Positions 33,365 to 41,886 of a stretch of DNA of 64,000 bases are shown here, in pieces. The notes under the pieces are model-generated. The model was not told the DNA's origin. It saw only the letters and a list, made by a program, of their open reading frames with translations, and ran no database searches. The DNA is taken from positions 29,107 through 93,106 of the forward strand of contig CAKUZF010000004.1 of the NCBI GenBank assembly GCA_934718155.1, written 5' to 3'. The stretch is from an uncultured Parabacteroides sp. Lineage in GTDB: Bacteria > Bacteroidota > Bacteroidia > Bacteroidales > Tannerellaceae. A program made the position numbers and the translations under genes. The stretch's first letter is position 1. Each line of letters starts with the position of its first letter.

Positions 33365-34318
33365 ATGGGAAACTTTTTCAAATCGCTGTTTTCCTTCTCA
33401 TCTTCCGACAACAACAGCAAAGAGGGAGAGGCAACAGCTCAAGCAAAAAACGAAGAAAAGAACTTCGATATCCTTAAATTCGACGGCATGCGTGCCCACC
33501 AAATGGGCAAATTGGCCTACGCCATCAAGTGTTACACTGAGGCTCTCGCCATCAAATCAGACGCTGAGATCCTGAATCTTCTCGCATCGGCCTATAGCGC
33601 CAAAGGCGATATGCCCAAGGCCGAAGACGCAATCAACCGCTTGATCGCACTCGACCCTTCGAACATGCAGAACCGCCTCGCGCGCGTACATATGTTATTT
33701 GCACAAGGTAAAGAGGCTGACGTCGTAACCGACTGCGACGCCATTATCGAGCAAGACCCCGAGAATGCCGCCGCCTACTTCATGCGGGGCAAGGCAAAGC
33801 GCATCTTGGGCGGCAAGCTGAACGCCGTGGCCGACCTGACAAAGGCCATCACGCTGCAACCCGATTTCGGTCCCGCCTTCCTGATGCGCTCAGAACTGCT
33901 CCTGATGATGGGACAAGGCAAGGAGGCCCTCGACGACGCCAATCAAGCAGTCAAGCTGATGCCCGAGGAAGAGGTGGCCTATCTGCTGCGCGGACGCCTG
34001 CACGGATACTGCAAGCAATGGGAGGCAGCGCAAGCCGACTTCGAGCAGGTTCAGGCGCTCAACCCCTTCAACGAGGAGGCGCAATGGCGAATCGGACAAC
34101 TGCTGACCGAGCAGAACAAACTAGACGAGGCCTTGGCCTACTTCGACGAAATGATCGAAGAGGAGCCGAACCGAGCATGGGCCTACAGCGAGCGTGGCCG
34201 CATACGCAACCTCAAAGGCGACAAAGAGGGAGCCATGGCCGACCTGAAGAAGACCATCGAGCTCAACCCCAACGGCCCAGAGGCGCAGCGAATGAATGGC
34301 GAGCACAGCAATAAATAA
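33365..34318 (+). CDS. tetratricopeptide-repeat protein
   Basis: A 317-residue protein made almost wholly of TPR helices. After a hydrophobic/polar N-terminus (MGNFFKSLFSFSSSDNN) come about seven 34-residue repeats (for example GKLAYAIKCYTEALAI, GDMPKAEDAINRLIALDPSN, NKLDEALAYFDEMIEEEPNR, GDKEGAMADLKKTIELNPNG). TPRs bind partner proteins; no partner is indicated here. The first residues are not a clear signal peptide, so cytoplasmic location is likely. The open frame extends upstream to 33206, but that part is Lys/Ser-rich, non-repetitive and covers a promoter-like box, so ATG 33365 is preferred. It ends just before the rpmH promoter. Confidence 0.85.
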   Translation: MGNFFKSLFSFSSSDNNSKEGEATAQAKNEEKNFDILKFDGMRAHQMGKLAYAIKCYTEALAIKSDAEILNLLASAYSAKGDMPKAEDAINRLIALDPSNMQNRLARVHMLFAQGKEADVVTDCDAIIEQDPENAAAYFMRGKAKRILGGKLNAVADLTKAITLQPDFGPAFLMRSELLLMMGQGKEALDDANQAVKLMPEEEVAYLLRGRLHGYCKQWEAAQADFEQVQALNPFNEEAQWRIGQLLTEQNKLDEALAYFDEMIEEEPNRAWAYSERGRIRNLKGDKEGAMADLKKTIELNPNGPEAQRMNGEHSNK

Positions 34319-34360
34319 CAAGGTCGCACACCTGTGGGCGCGCAAAAAGTGACGCAACCT

Positions 34361-34391
34361 TTTGTTTATTACAAAAAAGGAGCTATCTTTG
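34361..34391 (+). promoter_or_regulatory. consensus promoter of rpmH
   Basis: TTTG (34361-34364), 19 bases, TAtcTTTG (34384-34391): both boxes match perfectly. It leaves a leader of about 40 bases before the L34 start. Confidence 0.85.
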
Positions 34392-34438
34392 CAGCCCGAA
34401 ACAGTATGCGAAATAATAAATAAAATCAAGATAGAAAA

Positions 34439-34591
34439 ATGAAGAGAACATTCCAACCTCACAACAGAAAGAGAAAGAACAAGCATGGCTTCCGTTCAAG
34501 AATGGCTACAGCTAATGGCCGTAGAGTATTAGCAGCTCGTCGTGCAAAGGGCAGAGCTAAATTGACAGTATCTGACGAGTACAACGGATAA
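34439..34591 (+). CDS. rpmH: 50S ribosomal protein L34
   Basis: A 50-residue, very basic protein of the large ribosomal subunit. Translation from 34439 begins MKRTFQPHNRKRKNKHGF and continues with RMATANGRRVLAARRAKGRA, the whole conserved L34 body; it ends in a short acidic tail (SDEYNG). It uses AGA and A/T-ending codons far more than its GC-rich neighbours, as in L25. It has a perfect promoter and its own terminator. In many bacteria rpmH is next to rnpA and dnaA; here it is not, as in other Bacteroidetes. Confidence 0.97.
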   Translation: MKRTFQPHNRKRKNKHGFRSRMATANGRRVLAARRAKGRAKLTVSDEYNG

Positions 34592-34614
34592 TCGCTCGTT
34601 CAAAAGATTTACTT

Positions 34615-34658
34615 AGAAAGTAAAGGTTTTTGTGAAGAAAGCCTTTACTTTCTTTGTT
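34615..34658 (+). terminator. intrinsic terminator of rpmH
   Basis: AGAAAGTAAAGG (34615-34626) pairs perfectly with CCTTTACTTTCT (34642-34653), followed by TTGTTT. Confidence 0.85.
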
Positions 34659-34704
34659 TATAGGCCCCTCTTTGCCTATTCAGGCCTTAAATAGCGTTAT
34701 TTCA

Positions 34705-34735
34705 TTAGTCATTTGCTGTTTTTTTGTTACTTTTG
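34705..34735 (+). promoter_or_regulatory. promoter of the PASTA-rluD-ddl-acyltransferase run
   Basis: TTAG (34705-34708, one mismatch), 19 bases, TActTTTG (34728-34735), 27 bases before the ATG. Confidence 0.65.
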
Positions 34736-34761
34736 GGACCATCTAAGAATGAACGCATAAA

Positions 34762-35388
34762 ATGAGTAGTTTTTTAGCGAGATTGATCAAACACCCAATC
34801 GTCGTCAGTTTAATACTGATGATTGTCGTGACAGTCGGCCTATTCTATGGCGTCTTGTCATGGTTGAACACCTATACACGCCACAACCAAGCAGTTGTCG
34901 TACCCGACGTGAAGGGCATGAAGCTCGAAGCTGCCGCCCCCTTCTTTGAGAATAATCATTTACGTTATAATGTGATCGATTCGGTCTTTTCGAAAGACGT
35001 GGCTCCTGGTGCCATTGTCGAGATCGTACCCAATGTGGGGTCGAAGGTGAAAGAGGGACGCATCCTCTTTGTCACGATCAACGCCTTGACGTCGCAGATG
35101 GCAACCATCCCCGACATCGAAGACCAATCCTTCCGACAAGCCTATGCCCTATTGCGTGCCCGCGGCTTCAACTCGGTTGAAATCGAGTATGTAGCGGGCG
35201 AATACAAAGACTTGGCCGTAGCGGTCGAGAGCAACGGACGTGTCTTGACAAAAGGCGAGCATGTGGCGTTGACCGCCCCCTTGGTATTGAAGGTGAGCAG
35301 CGGAGACCCCAATTTCGCCCCCGACTCGCTGGCTTTAGACAGCATCCCGGTAGAACAACTGAATAGTGACATTGAAAAGTGGTTTTAA
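34762..35388 (+). CDS. PASTA-domain membrane protein
   Basis: A 208-residue protein with a short cytoplasmic start, one membrane helix (residues about 13-36) and two extracytoplasmic PASTA domains (about 45-115 and 116-190; VVVPDVKGMKLEAAAPFF and ATIPDIEDQSFRQAYALL are their starts). PASTA domains bind peptidoglycan fragments or beta-lactams in other proteins. There is no kinase or transpeptidase part, so it may be a wall sensor or scaffold. It precedes rluD by 4 bases and ddl soon after; the link with D-Ala-D-Ala ligase supports a wall-related job. Confidence 0.9.
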   Translation: MSSFLARLIKHPIVVSLILMIVVTVGLFYGVLSWLNTYTRHNQAVVVPDVKGMKLEAAAPFFENNHLRYNVIDSVFSKDVAPGAIVEIVPNVGSKVKEGRILFVTINALTSQMATIPDIEDQSFRQAYALLRARGFNSVEIEYVAGEYKDLAVAVESNGRVLTKGEHVALTAPLVLKVSSGDPNFAPDSLALDSIPVEQLNSDIEKWF

Positions 35389-35392
35389 CACA

Positions 35393-36475
35393 ATGGATGA
35401 GTTTTTCGACAACAGGGACGATGAGCAATTAGACGATGAGTTGCTGCTGGATGAGGAGATCGACACGCCAGCCGACTCGATGTATGAGCATTTCCGTTTC
35501 GTAGCCGACAAGGGGCAATCGCTGCTTCGTGTTGATAAATTCTTGGTAGATCGCATGATGGGAGCCACGCGCAACCGCATTCAGCTGGCCGCCGATGCGG
35601 GTTGCATACGGGTAAATGGCGCACCCGTAAAGAGCAACTACCGAGTGAAGCCGCTCGACATCGTTACCATCGTGATGGATCGTCCACGCCGTGAGCTGGA
35701 GATTATTCCCGAGGATATCCCTTTAAATATTGTATATGAAGACAACGACCTGCTGGTGGTGAATAAACCGGCGGGACTCGTCGTGCACCCCGGACATGGC
35801 AATTACACCGGCACGTTGGTGAACGCTTTGGCCTATTACCTGAAAGACGATCCGCTTTACGACCCTTCCGATCCTCGGTTGGGCTTGGTGCATCGCATCG
35901 ATAAGGACACCTCGGGCCTGCTGGTCGTGGCCAAGCGCCCAGAGGCGAAGAGCCATCTTAGCCTGCAATTCTTCAACAAGACAACCAAGCGCAAGTATCG
36001 CGCCTTGGTGTGGGGCATCGTGCGTGAAGACGAGGGCCGCATAGAAGGCAACATCGGGCGCGACCCGAAAGATCGCATGCTGATGCGTGTCTTCCCTGAG
36101 GGAGACCAAGGGAAAACAGCCGTCACCCACTATACCACCTTGGAGCGGCTGGGCTATGTATCTTTGGTTGAGTGTCGTTTGGAGACAGGTCGTACACACC
36201 AAATCCGAGTGCACATGAAGTACATCGGTCATACGCTCTTCAACGACGAACGTTATGGCGGCCATGAGATTTTGAAAGGAACAACATTTACTAAATACAA
36301 GCAGTTCGTACAGAACTGTTTCGCCATCTGTCCTCGTCAGGCCCTGCATGCCAAGACGCTGGGCTTTGTTCATCCCACGACAGGCAAGGAGTTGTTTTTC
36401 GACTCGGAGATTCCGACCGACATGCAACAGCTGATCGACAAATGGCGAGTCTACGCAAACACGAAAGAAGGATGA
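35393..36475 (+). CDS. 23S rRNA pseudouridine synthase, RluD family
   Basis: Isomerises uridines in 23S rRNA (RluD makes pseudouridines of helix 69). The 360-residue protein has an acidic N-terminal extension of about 35 residues, an S4 domain (about 42-105: LLRVDKFLVDRM, AGCIRVNGAPVKSNY) and the catalytic domain with HRIDKDTSGLLVVAKR, whose Asp170 is the catalytic residue, and ETGRTHQIRVHM. RluC or RluA specificity cannot be excluded by eye. A longer frame beginning at 35366 would overlap the PASTA gene by 23 bases; ATG 35393, 4 bases after that stop, is chosen. The stop lies 2 bases before the ddl start. Confidence 0.92.
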   Translation: MDEFFDNRDDEQLDDELLLDEEIDTPADSMYEHFRFVADKGQSLLRVDKFLVDRMMGATRNRIQLAADAGCIRVNGAPVKSNYRVKPLDIVTIVMDRPRRELEIIPEDIPLNIVYEDNDLLVVNKPAGLVVHPGHGNYTGTLVNALAYYLKDDPLYDPSDPRLGLVHRIDKDTSGLLVVAKRPEAKSHLSLQFFNKTTKRKYRALVWGIVREDEGRIEGNIGRDPKDRMLMRVFPEGDQGKTAVTHYTTLERLGYVSLVECRLETGRTHQIRVHMKYIGHTLFNDERYGGHEILKGTTFTKYKQFVQNCFAICPRQALHAKTLGFVHPTTGKELFFDSEIPTDMQQLIDKWRVYANTKEG

Positions 36476-36477
36476 GC

Positions 36478-37467
36478 ATGAAAAAGAATATTGCTATCGT
36501 TGCCGGAGGTTACTCTTCGGAATATGCGGTCTCGCTGCGTAGCGCAGAGGGATTGCACTCATTCATCGACAAGGAGCGATACAACCTTTATATCGCCCTG
36601 CTTACTCACGACGAATGGACGATTCAACTTCCCGACGGAAGCTGGACCGCTATTGATAAGAATGATTTCAGTTTCACGGAGGCAGGAAAAGTCACGCATA
36701 TCGACTTCTGCTACATCACCATCCACGGCACGCCCGGCGAAGACGGACGACTGCAGGGCTACTTCGACATGATTCGCATGCCCTACTCCTCTTGCGGCAT
36801 GATGGTCAGTGCGCTGACATTCAACAAATACATCTGCAATCAATACTTGCGTAATTTTGGTGTCAACGTGGCCCATTCTATCCATCTGTTCAAAGGCGAA
36901 GAGATCACCGACGACGAGGTTATCAGTCGCTTAGGCCTTCCCATCTTCGTAAAACCGAACGATGGAGGAAGCAGCTTTGGCGTGACCAAAGTGAAGACGA
37001 GGGAAGACATCCAACCCGCTATTGCCAAAGCTTTTGGCGAGGGCAAGGAGGTCGTGTTGGAACAGTTCATCGCAGGCACGGAGGTCACTTGTGGATGCTA
37101 CAAAGTCACGGGCAAATCGGTAGTATTCCCCCTGACCGAGGTTGTAACGCCCAACGAGTTCTTCGACTATGACGCGAAATACAACGGCCAAGTAGATGAA
37201 ATCACGCCGGCTCGATTGTCACCCGAGCTGACGCAGACCATTCAACAGGAAACAGCAAGAATCTACGATATTTTAGGCGCACAGGGTATCATCCGCATTG
37301 ATTACATCATCACGCCGGAAGGTACACCGATGCTATTAGAGATTAACACGACACCGGGCATGACCGCCACCAGTTTCATTCCTCAGCAGGTAAGAGCTGC
37401 GGGATTAGACATCAAGGATGTCATGACCGATATCATCGAAAACGCATTTATCAACAACGGAAACTAA
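36478..37467 (+). CDS. ddl: D-alanine--D-alanine ligase
   Basis: ATP-grasp enzyme that joins two D-alanines for peptidoglycan precursors. The 329 residues show the N-terminal substrate loop (IAIVAGGYSSEYAVSLRSA), HGTPGEDGRLQGYFDMI, the ATP-binding KPNDGGSSFGVTKV, and the metal-binding IRIDYIITPEG and LEINTTPGMTATSFIPQQ. Length is slightly above the usual 305-330. Two close ATGs exist, at 36472 (overlapping the rluD stop) and 36478; the second fits the family start. Being in one transcript with a PASTA protein suggests shared control of wall synthesis. Confidence 0.96.
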   Translation: MKKNIAIVAGGYSSEYAVSLRSAEGLHSFIDKERYNLYIALLTHDEWTIQLPDGSWTAIDKNDFSFTEAGKVTHIDFCYITIHGTPGEDGRLQGYFDMIRMPYSSCGMMVSALTFNKYICNQYLRNFGVNVAHSIHLFKGEEITDDEVISRLGLPIFVKPNDGGSSFGVTKVKTREDIQPAIAKAFGEGKEVVLEQFIAGTEVTCGCYKVTGKSVVFPLTEVVTPNEFFDYDAKYNGQVDEITPARLSPELTQTIQQETARIYDILGAQGIIRIDYIITPEGTPMLLEINTTPGMTATSFIPQQVRAAGLDIKDVMTDIIENAFINNGN

Positions 37468-37477
37468 ATGATTAGAT

Positions 37478-38641
37478 ATGGATACAGCAACCATTTCCCC
37501 TAATTTCGACGACATTCGTCCGTTTAATAATGACGAGGTCAAAGATGCGATTGAAAGCTTAGTCGCCAACCCCGACTTTGAGCGGGCTTTGCGATACATC
37601 AAGCCGCAGTTGGATTGGGCGGAATTCACGGCGGCCATGCGGGCTTGTAAGACGAAAGAGCAGTTCAAGTCTACATTGGCTTATGATGCGGTCATGACCG
37701 TAGCGAAAGCAACAACCTTCTCGCTGACAGTCTCAGGCCGCAGCCGCTTGCCTAAAGACAAGGCTCCCTGCACCTTCATCTCCAACCATCGCGACATCGC
37801 ATTGGACGCCTCCTTCTTGAATGTCATGCTCTACGACGTGGGCTACGGTATGACGCAGGTCGCTATTGGCGACAATCTCTTGATCCGCTCATGGATCGAG
37901 AATGTCGTTCGATTGAACAATAGTTTCATTGTCAAGCGCAACATCCCTGTTCGCCAAATCTTGGAGGCCAGCCAACATCTGTCGGCTTATATTCACCACA
38001 CGATTCGCGACACCAAGGAATCGGTTTGGATCGCACAGCGAGAGGGACGTGCGAAAGACAGCAACGACCGCACGCAGAGCAGCGTGCTGAAAATGCTGGC
38101 TATCGGCGGCCAAAGCGAGAATATCATCGACAACCTCATGGAGCTGAACATCATGCCGGTTGCCATCTCCTACGAGTATGACCCGTGCGATTACTTGAAG
38201 GCGAAGGAGTTCCAGCAGAAGCGCGACGATCCCAACTTCGTTAAGTCGCAACGCGACGACTTGCTGAGCATGGAGACGGGCATCCTATGCAATAAAGGCC
38301 GCGTACACTTCACGCTGACCCGTCCGATCAACGAGATGCTTGCGAAGATCGACCACAATCAAGATAAGAACGCATTGGTAGCCGAGGCCGCCAACATCAT
38401 CGACCGCGAGATCTATAAGAACTATCGCTTCTATCCTTGCAATTACGTAGCTTACGACCTGCTCGCAGGCACTCGCCGCTTCCAGGATCATTACAGTTTG
38501 AAAGACAAGAAACAGTTTGAGAGTTACTTGCAAGGACAGGTTGACAAGGTGGATCTCGAAAACAAAGATGAGGCGTTCCTTCGCACAAAGATTCTCGAGA
38601 TGTACTCCAATCCGCTCAAGAATCACTTGTCTTCTTTGTAA
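37478..38641 (+). CDS. glycerophosphate-type acyltransferase (PlsC-like)
   Basis: A 387-residue acyltransferase. FISNHRDIALDASFLN near residues 99-114 contains the NHxxxxxD catalytic pair of the PlsC/GPAT superfamily, and SVWIAQREGRAKD the second substrate-binding block. It is longer than ordinary PlsC (about 240) and lacks clear membrane helices, resembling a Bacteroidetes-specific group that could acylate glycerophosphate or another lipid precursor. Not more can be said about the acceptor. It starts 10 bases after ddl and is the last gene of the run, which ends at a strong terminator. Confidence 0.82.
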   Translation: MDTATISPNFDDIRPFNNDEVKDAIESLVANPDFERALRYIKPQLDWAEFTAAMRACKTKEQFKSTLAYDAVMTVAKATTFSLTVSGRSRLPKDKAPCTFISNHRDIALDASFLNVMLYDVGYGMTQVAIGDNLLIRSWIENVVRLNNSFIVKRNIPVRQILEASQHLSAYIHHTIRDTKESVWIAQREGRAKDSNDRTQSSVLKMLAIGGQSENIIDNLMELNIMPVAISYEYDPCDYLKAKEFQQKRDDPNFVKSQRDDLLSMETGILCNKGRVHFTLTRPINEMLAKIDHNQDKNALVAEAANIIDREIYKNYRFYPCNYVAYDLLAGTRRFQDHYSLKDKKQFESYLQGQVDKVDLENKDEAFLRTKILEMYSNPLKNHLSSL

Positions 38642-38665
38642 GCAAACCTATTTACCAACTATAAG

Positions 38666-38702
38666 AAGAAGATGCGTCGAGTAAACGCATCTTCTTTTTT
38701 TT
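38666..38702 (+). terminator. terminator after the acyltransferase
   Basis: AAGAAGATGCGT (38666-38677) pairs perfectly with ACGCATCTTCTT (38685-38696), followed by a T run to 38702. Confidence 0.9.
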
Positions 38703-38727
38703 GCGCCATTTCGCTCCTTCACGAAAC

Positions 38728-38764
38728 AAAAAAGGCAGGCGAGAATATCACTACTCAGCCTGCC
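38728..38764 (-). terminator. terminator of asd
   Basis: GGCAGGC (38734-38740) pairs with GCCTGCC (38758-38764); on the minus strand the stem is followed by six Ts (38733-38728). Confidence 0.8.
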
Positions 38765-38801
38765 CAACAACTTAATATAAAAAAGGGGAAATATAAAGTG
38801 C

Positions 38802-39812
38802 TTATTTAATATTGCCAACCTTCAGGAGGTACTCAGCAATCTGCACGGCATTCAACGCCGCACCCTTCTTGATCTGATCGCTTACCGTCCAGAATGTTAA
38901 ACCATTCGGATTGGCCAAATCCTTGCGGATACGTCCAACATAGACCGGATCATGATCGGCTACAAACAAAGGCATAGGGTACTCCTTGTTGGCCGGATCG
39001 TCCTGCAACACGACGCCCTCCTCCTTCGCGAAAGCCTCACGAGCCTCTTCTACACTGACGGGACGCTCCGTCTCGATCCAGGTAGATTCGCTATGCGCAC
39101 GCATAACCGGCACACGCACACAAGTTGCGCTTACCGCGATGTCAGAGTGCATGATCTTGCGGGTCTCATGATACATCTTCATCTCCTCTTTCGTGTAGCC
39201 ATTATCCTGGAATACATCGACATGAGGAATCACATTATAGGCTAATTGAAAGGCGAACTTCTCAACCGTCGGTTTCTCGCCCTTCATGATTTGCTCATAC
39301 TGTTTCACCAACTCGGCCATCGCAGTCGCACCCGCGCCACTGGCAGCCTGATAAGTAGAGACATGCACACGCTTGATGTGAGAAATCTTCTCGATTGCGT
39401 TCAACGCGACAACCATCTGGATAGTCGTACAGTTCGGATTGGCAATCACACCGCGCGGACGAACCAAAGCATCCTCCGGGTTCACTTCGGGAACAACCAA
39501 AGGAACATCAGCGTCCATACGGAATGCGCTGGAATTGTCGATCATCACCGTGCCATGCTTAGTTATCGTCTTCTCAAACTCCTTAGACGTACCCGCTCCT
39601 GCCGAAACAAAAGCGACATCAATACCTTTGAAATCATCGTTATGCTTCAACTCTTTCACCGTATATTGTTTCTCACGAAACGTATAAACACGTCCGGCAC
39701 TGCGAGATGAGCCAAAAAGCACCAGCTCATCGATGGGAAAGTTCCGCTGGTCGAGCACACGCAAGAACTCCTGTCCTACGGCTCCACTTACACCAACAAT
39801 TGCTACATTCAT
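38802..39812 (-). CDS. asd: aspartate-semialdehyde dehydrogenase
   Basis: Reduces aspartyl phosphate to aspartate semialdehyde, the branch point to lysine/diaminopimelate, threonine and methionine. The 336-residue protein has the NADP-binding VAIVGVSGAVGQEFL, the catalytic Cys in NPNCTTIQMV, SGAGATAMAEL, and the active-site Arg/His in VPVMRAHSESTW. The open frame begins at a GTG (39821) three codons earlier; ATG 39812 (MNVAIVG) fits the family. It is a single gene with its own terminator. Its promoter lies 117 bases upstream and its leader overlaps, in antisense, the leader of the divergent lamin-tail gene. Confidence 0.96.
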   Translation of the reverse strand: MNVAIVGVSGAVGQEFLRVLDQRNFPIDELVLFGSSRSAGRVYTFREKQYTVKELKHNDDFKGIDVAFVSAGAGTSKEFEKTITKHGTVMIDNSSAFRMDADVPLVVPEVNPEDALVRPRGVIANPNCTTIQMVVALNAIEKISHIKRVHVSTYQAASGAGATAMAELVKQYEQIMKGEKPTVEKFAFQLAYNVIPHVDVFQDNGYTKEEMKMYHETRKIMHSDIAVSATCVRVPVMRAHSESTWIETERPVSVEEAREAFAKEEGVVLQDDPANKEYPMPLFVADHDPVYVGRIRKDLANPNGLTFWTVSDQIKKGAALNAVQIAEYLLKVGNIK

Positions 39813-39830
39813 TTTGAGCACTGATTTAAT

Positions 39831-39860
39831 TTTGAATTAAAAAATATAGTTATAACTTTG
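39831..39860 (+). promoter_or_regulatory. promoter reading towards the lamin-tail gene
   Basis: TTTG (39831-39834), 18 bases, TAacTTTG (39853-39860). It is the only consensus rightward promoter before 39965 and leaves a leader of about 100 bases. Confidence 0.7.
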
Positions 39861-39928
39861 CTGTCGCTGCAGGTTACGACCTATGACCTTAAAGCCGCCT
39901 TGCGTGACAGTTATTTGTCAATCGGGCG

Positions 39929-39960
39929 CAAATATAAGAAATTTACTACTAAAGCGCAAA
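39929..39960 (-). promoter_or_regulatory. promoter of asd
   Basis: On the minus strand TTTG (39960-39957), 20 bases, TAtaTTTG (39936-39929): a perfect match. It faces the rightward promoter at 39831, so both leaders overlap. Confidence 0.8.
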
Positions 39961-39964
39961 AACT

Positions 39965-41869
39965 ATGAAACAATTATTCTTACTGATAGGCTTTTGCCTT
40001 TCTTTTGGTCTGTTTGCCCAAGAGAAACCCTCCGTCATCTTCAGCGAAGTCATGGCTAATCCCAAAGGATTAGGCTCTCTTACAGAGACTGAATACCATC
40101 TTCCAGAAACTGAATATATAGAGCTACAGAACGTTAGCGACCATCCCGTCTCGCTGAAAGGCTGGAGGTTCTATTACGATAACAAAGGCGTGGAACTTAC
40201 GGATATAACGCTACCTGCCAAAGGGTTCATCGTGCTTTATTACGCTGGCAGGGAGATATTTGTAGGCAAAGACGGATTGCATATGCCCTTGGGTTCCCCC
40301 TTCCCCGATCGACTCAACAACGACGGAAAAGACTTGAAACTCTACGATGCCAACGGCAGCCTGCAAGACGCAGTCTCCTATCCCAAAGCCAAAGCAGGCA
40401 AATCGTGGGAACGTGATGGCAACGGCTGGATACTTTGCAGCGATCCCCTTGGCGGCACACCGGGAGCAGCCAACAGCGACGGCAAGAGCCAGCCTTCACA
40501 ACCCGAAAATCCAGCAATCCCAAGCTCACCAACTTCAGGCTACGCGCAAGGGAGCCTACGCATCAACGAGATCATGGCAGACCCCAATGGACTGGAAGCC
40601 TTTCCACAATCCGAATATGTGGAGCTGTTCAACACGACCGAGACAACCCTCCCCTTGGCCAATTGGCAATTTGTCTATGGCGGCAAAGGCTATCCCCTGC
40701 CCGCTTACACGCTGCCCGCAAAAGGCTATGTAGTGCTTTATAATGCCAAAGATTCGATTAGGGTGGATGCGTATGGAGGAAAACTTCCTATGGAGAAATT
40801 TCCCCGCATATCCAATGAGGGAAAAGACTTGGCCCTGCTCGATCCCTCGGGGAAGGTGATTGACCAAGTGACCTATAAGAGGGCAAAAGCAGGCAAGTCG
40901 TGGGAACGGCCTGACAACGGAGAGCTCTATCTTTCAACCGATCCTCGTGGCGGCACACCGGGAGCGGCCAATTCTCCGAAATCGAGCTCCTCAGACGATC
41001 GCCCCAGTACGCCCATCAATCCCGACAGGCCCTCGATCGACACCTCCGTCTTGCCGGGCGAGATTGTCATCAACGAGTTGCTGCCCGCTCCTTGGGAGGG
41101 AGGCACCGAGTATATCGAATTATACAACCGTTCGGGCGAAACACGCTCGCTGGCAGGACTGGCCTTGGCGACCCGCCGAACTGACGGCAGTTTAGGCACG
41201 CACTACCCGCTGACCTCCATCCAAACGCCATTAGAGGTCGACGGCTATGCGCTATTGAGCAAACAGCTGAGTGGCGTGGAGGAGTTCTACCACATCGCCT
41301 CGCCGCAGGCGTTGCACGAGCTGAAACTTCCGATCTTGGCCAACAACCAGGCCTGCTTAGTCCTATATCGGATAGCCGACGAGCAGATCATCGACGAGGT
41401 ATGCTATTCCTCGAAATGGCACGATAAGACGATCAAAGATCAAAAGGGTGTCGCGCTGGAACGAATCAATCCTGATGGCCCGTCGCAAGAGGCCTCCAAC
41501 TGGCAATCCGCCGCCGCAACCGCTGGCTTTGGCACACCGGGCTACCGCAATTCGCAACAGGCTACGTCCATCACTGACATCGAAGGCTTCGAACGTCCGC
41601 AATGGTCGGAGGCTGAACGCATCTACCAGTTGCGTTATCAGTTGCAAGCGGCCGGCTATCGCTGCCGCATTTGGGTGTTCGACACCGCAGGCCGACGCAT
41701 TGCGGAGATTGCCAACATAACCACGTTGGCTACGGAGGGCTCCCTGTCGTGGGATGGGTTGGCCAACGACGGCAGCCGCCCCAAACCGGGCATCTACATC
41801 TGCTACATCGAGCTATTCCATCCCGACGGCCGGACGGTAACGCAACGAGAGGTCTTTCTCGTGCATTAA
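39965..41869 (+). CDS. secreted protein with three lamin-tail domains
   Basis: A 634-residue exported protein: signal peptide (residues 1-19, ending FGLFAQ), then three lamin-tail (LTD) Ig-like domains starting near residues 23, 196 and 366 (VIFSEVMANPKG, LRINEIMADPNG, IVINELLPAPWEG). The first two are recent duplicates: both end in AKAGKSWER and a GGTPGAANS motif and are joined by Ser/Pro-rich linkers. The last 90 residues (YRCRIWVFDTAGRRIAEI, PKPGIYICYIELF) resemble the FlgD-like/T9SS-type C-terminal Ig domains seen in Bacteroidetes surface proteins. Probably an outer-surface or periplasmic structural or adhesion protein. It is convergent with the clostripain-like gene (17 bases). Confidence 0.85.
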   Translation: MKQLFLLIGFCLSFGLFAQEKPSVIFSEVMANPKGLGSLTETEYHLPETEYIELQNVSDHPVSLKGWRFYYDNKGVELTDITLPAKGFIVLYYAGREIFVGKDGLHMPLGSPFPDRLNNDGKDLKLYDANGSLQDAVSYPKAKAGKSWERDGNGWILCSDPLGGTPGAANSDGKSQPSQPENPAIPSSPTSGYAQGSLRINEIMADPNGLEAFPQSEYVELFNTTETTLPLANWQFVYGGKGYPLPAYTLPAKGYVVLYNAKDSIRVDAYGGKLPMEKFPRISNEGKDLALLDPSGKVIDQVTYKRAKAGKSWERPDNGELYLSTDPRGGTPGAANSPKSSSSDDRPSTPINPDRPSIDTSVLPGEIVINELLPAPWEGGTEYIELYNRSGETRSLAGLALATRRTDGSLGTHYPLTSIQTPLEVDGYALLSKQLSGVEEFYHIASPQALHELKLPILANNQACLVLYRIADEQIIDEVCYSSKWHDKTIKDQKGVALERINPDGPSQEASNWQSAAATAGFGTPGYRNSQQATSITDIEGFERPQWSEAERIYQLRYQLQAAGYRCRIWVFDTAGRRIAEIANITTLATEGSLSWDGLANDGSRPKPGIYICYIELFHPDGRTVTQREVFLVH

Positions 41870-41886
41870 CCGCCGCCGCGCTGTTA

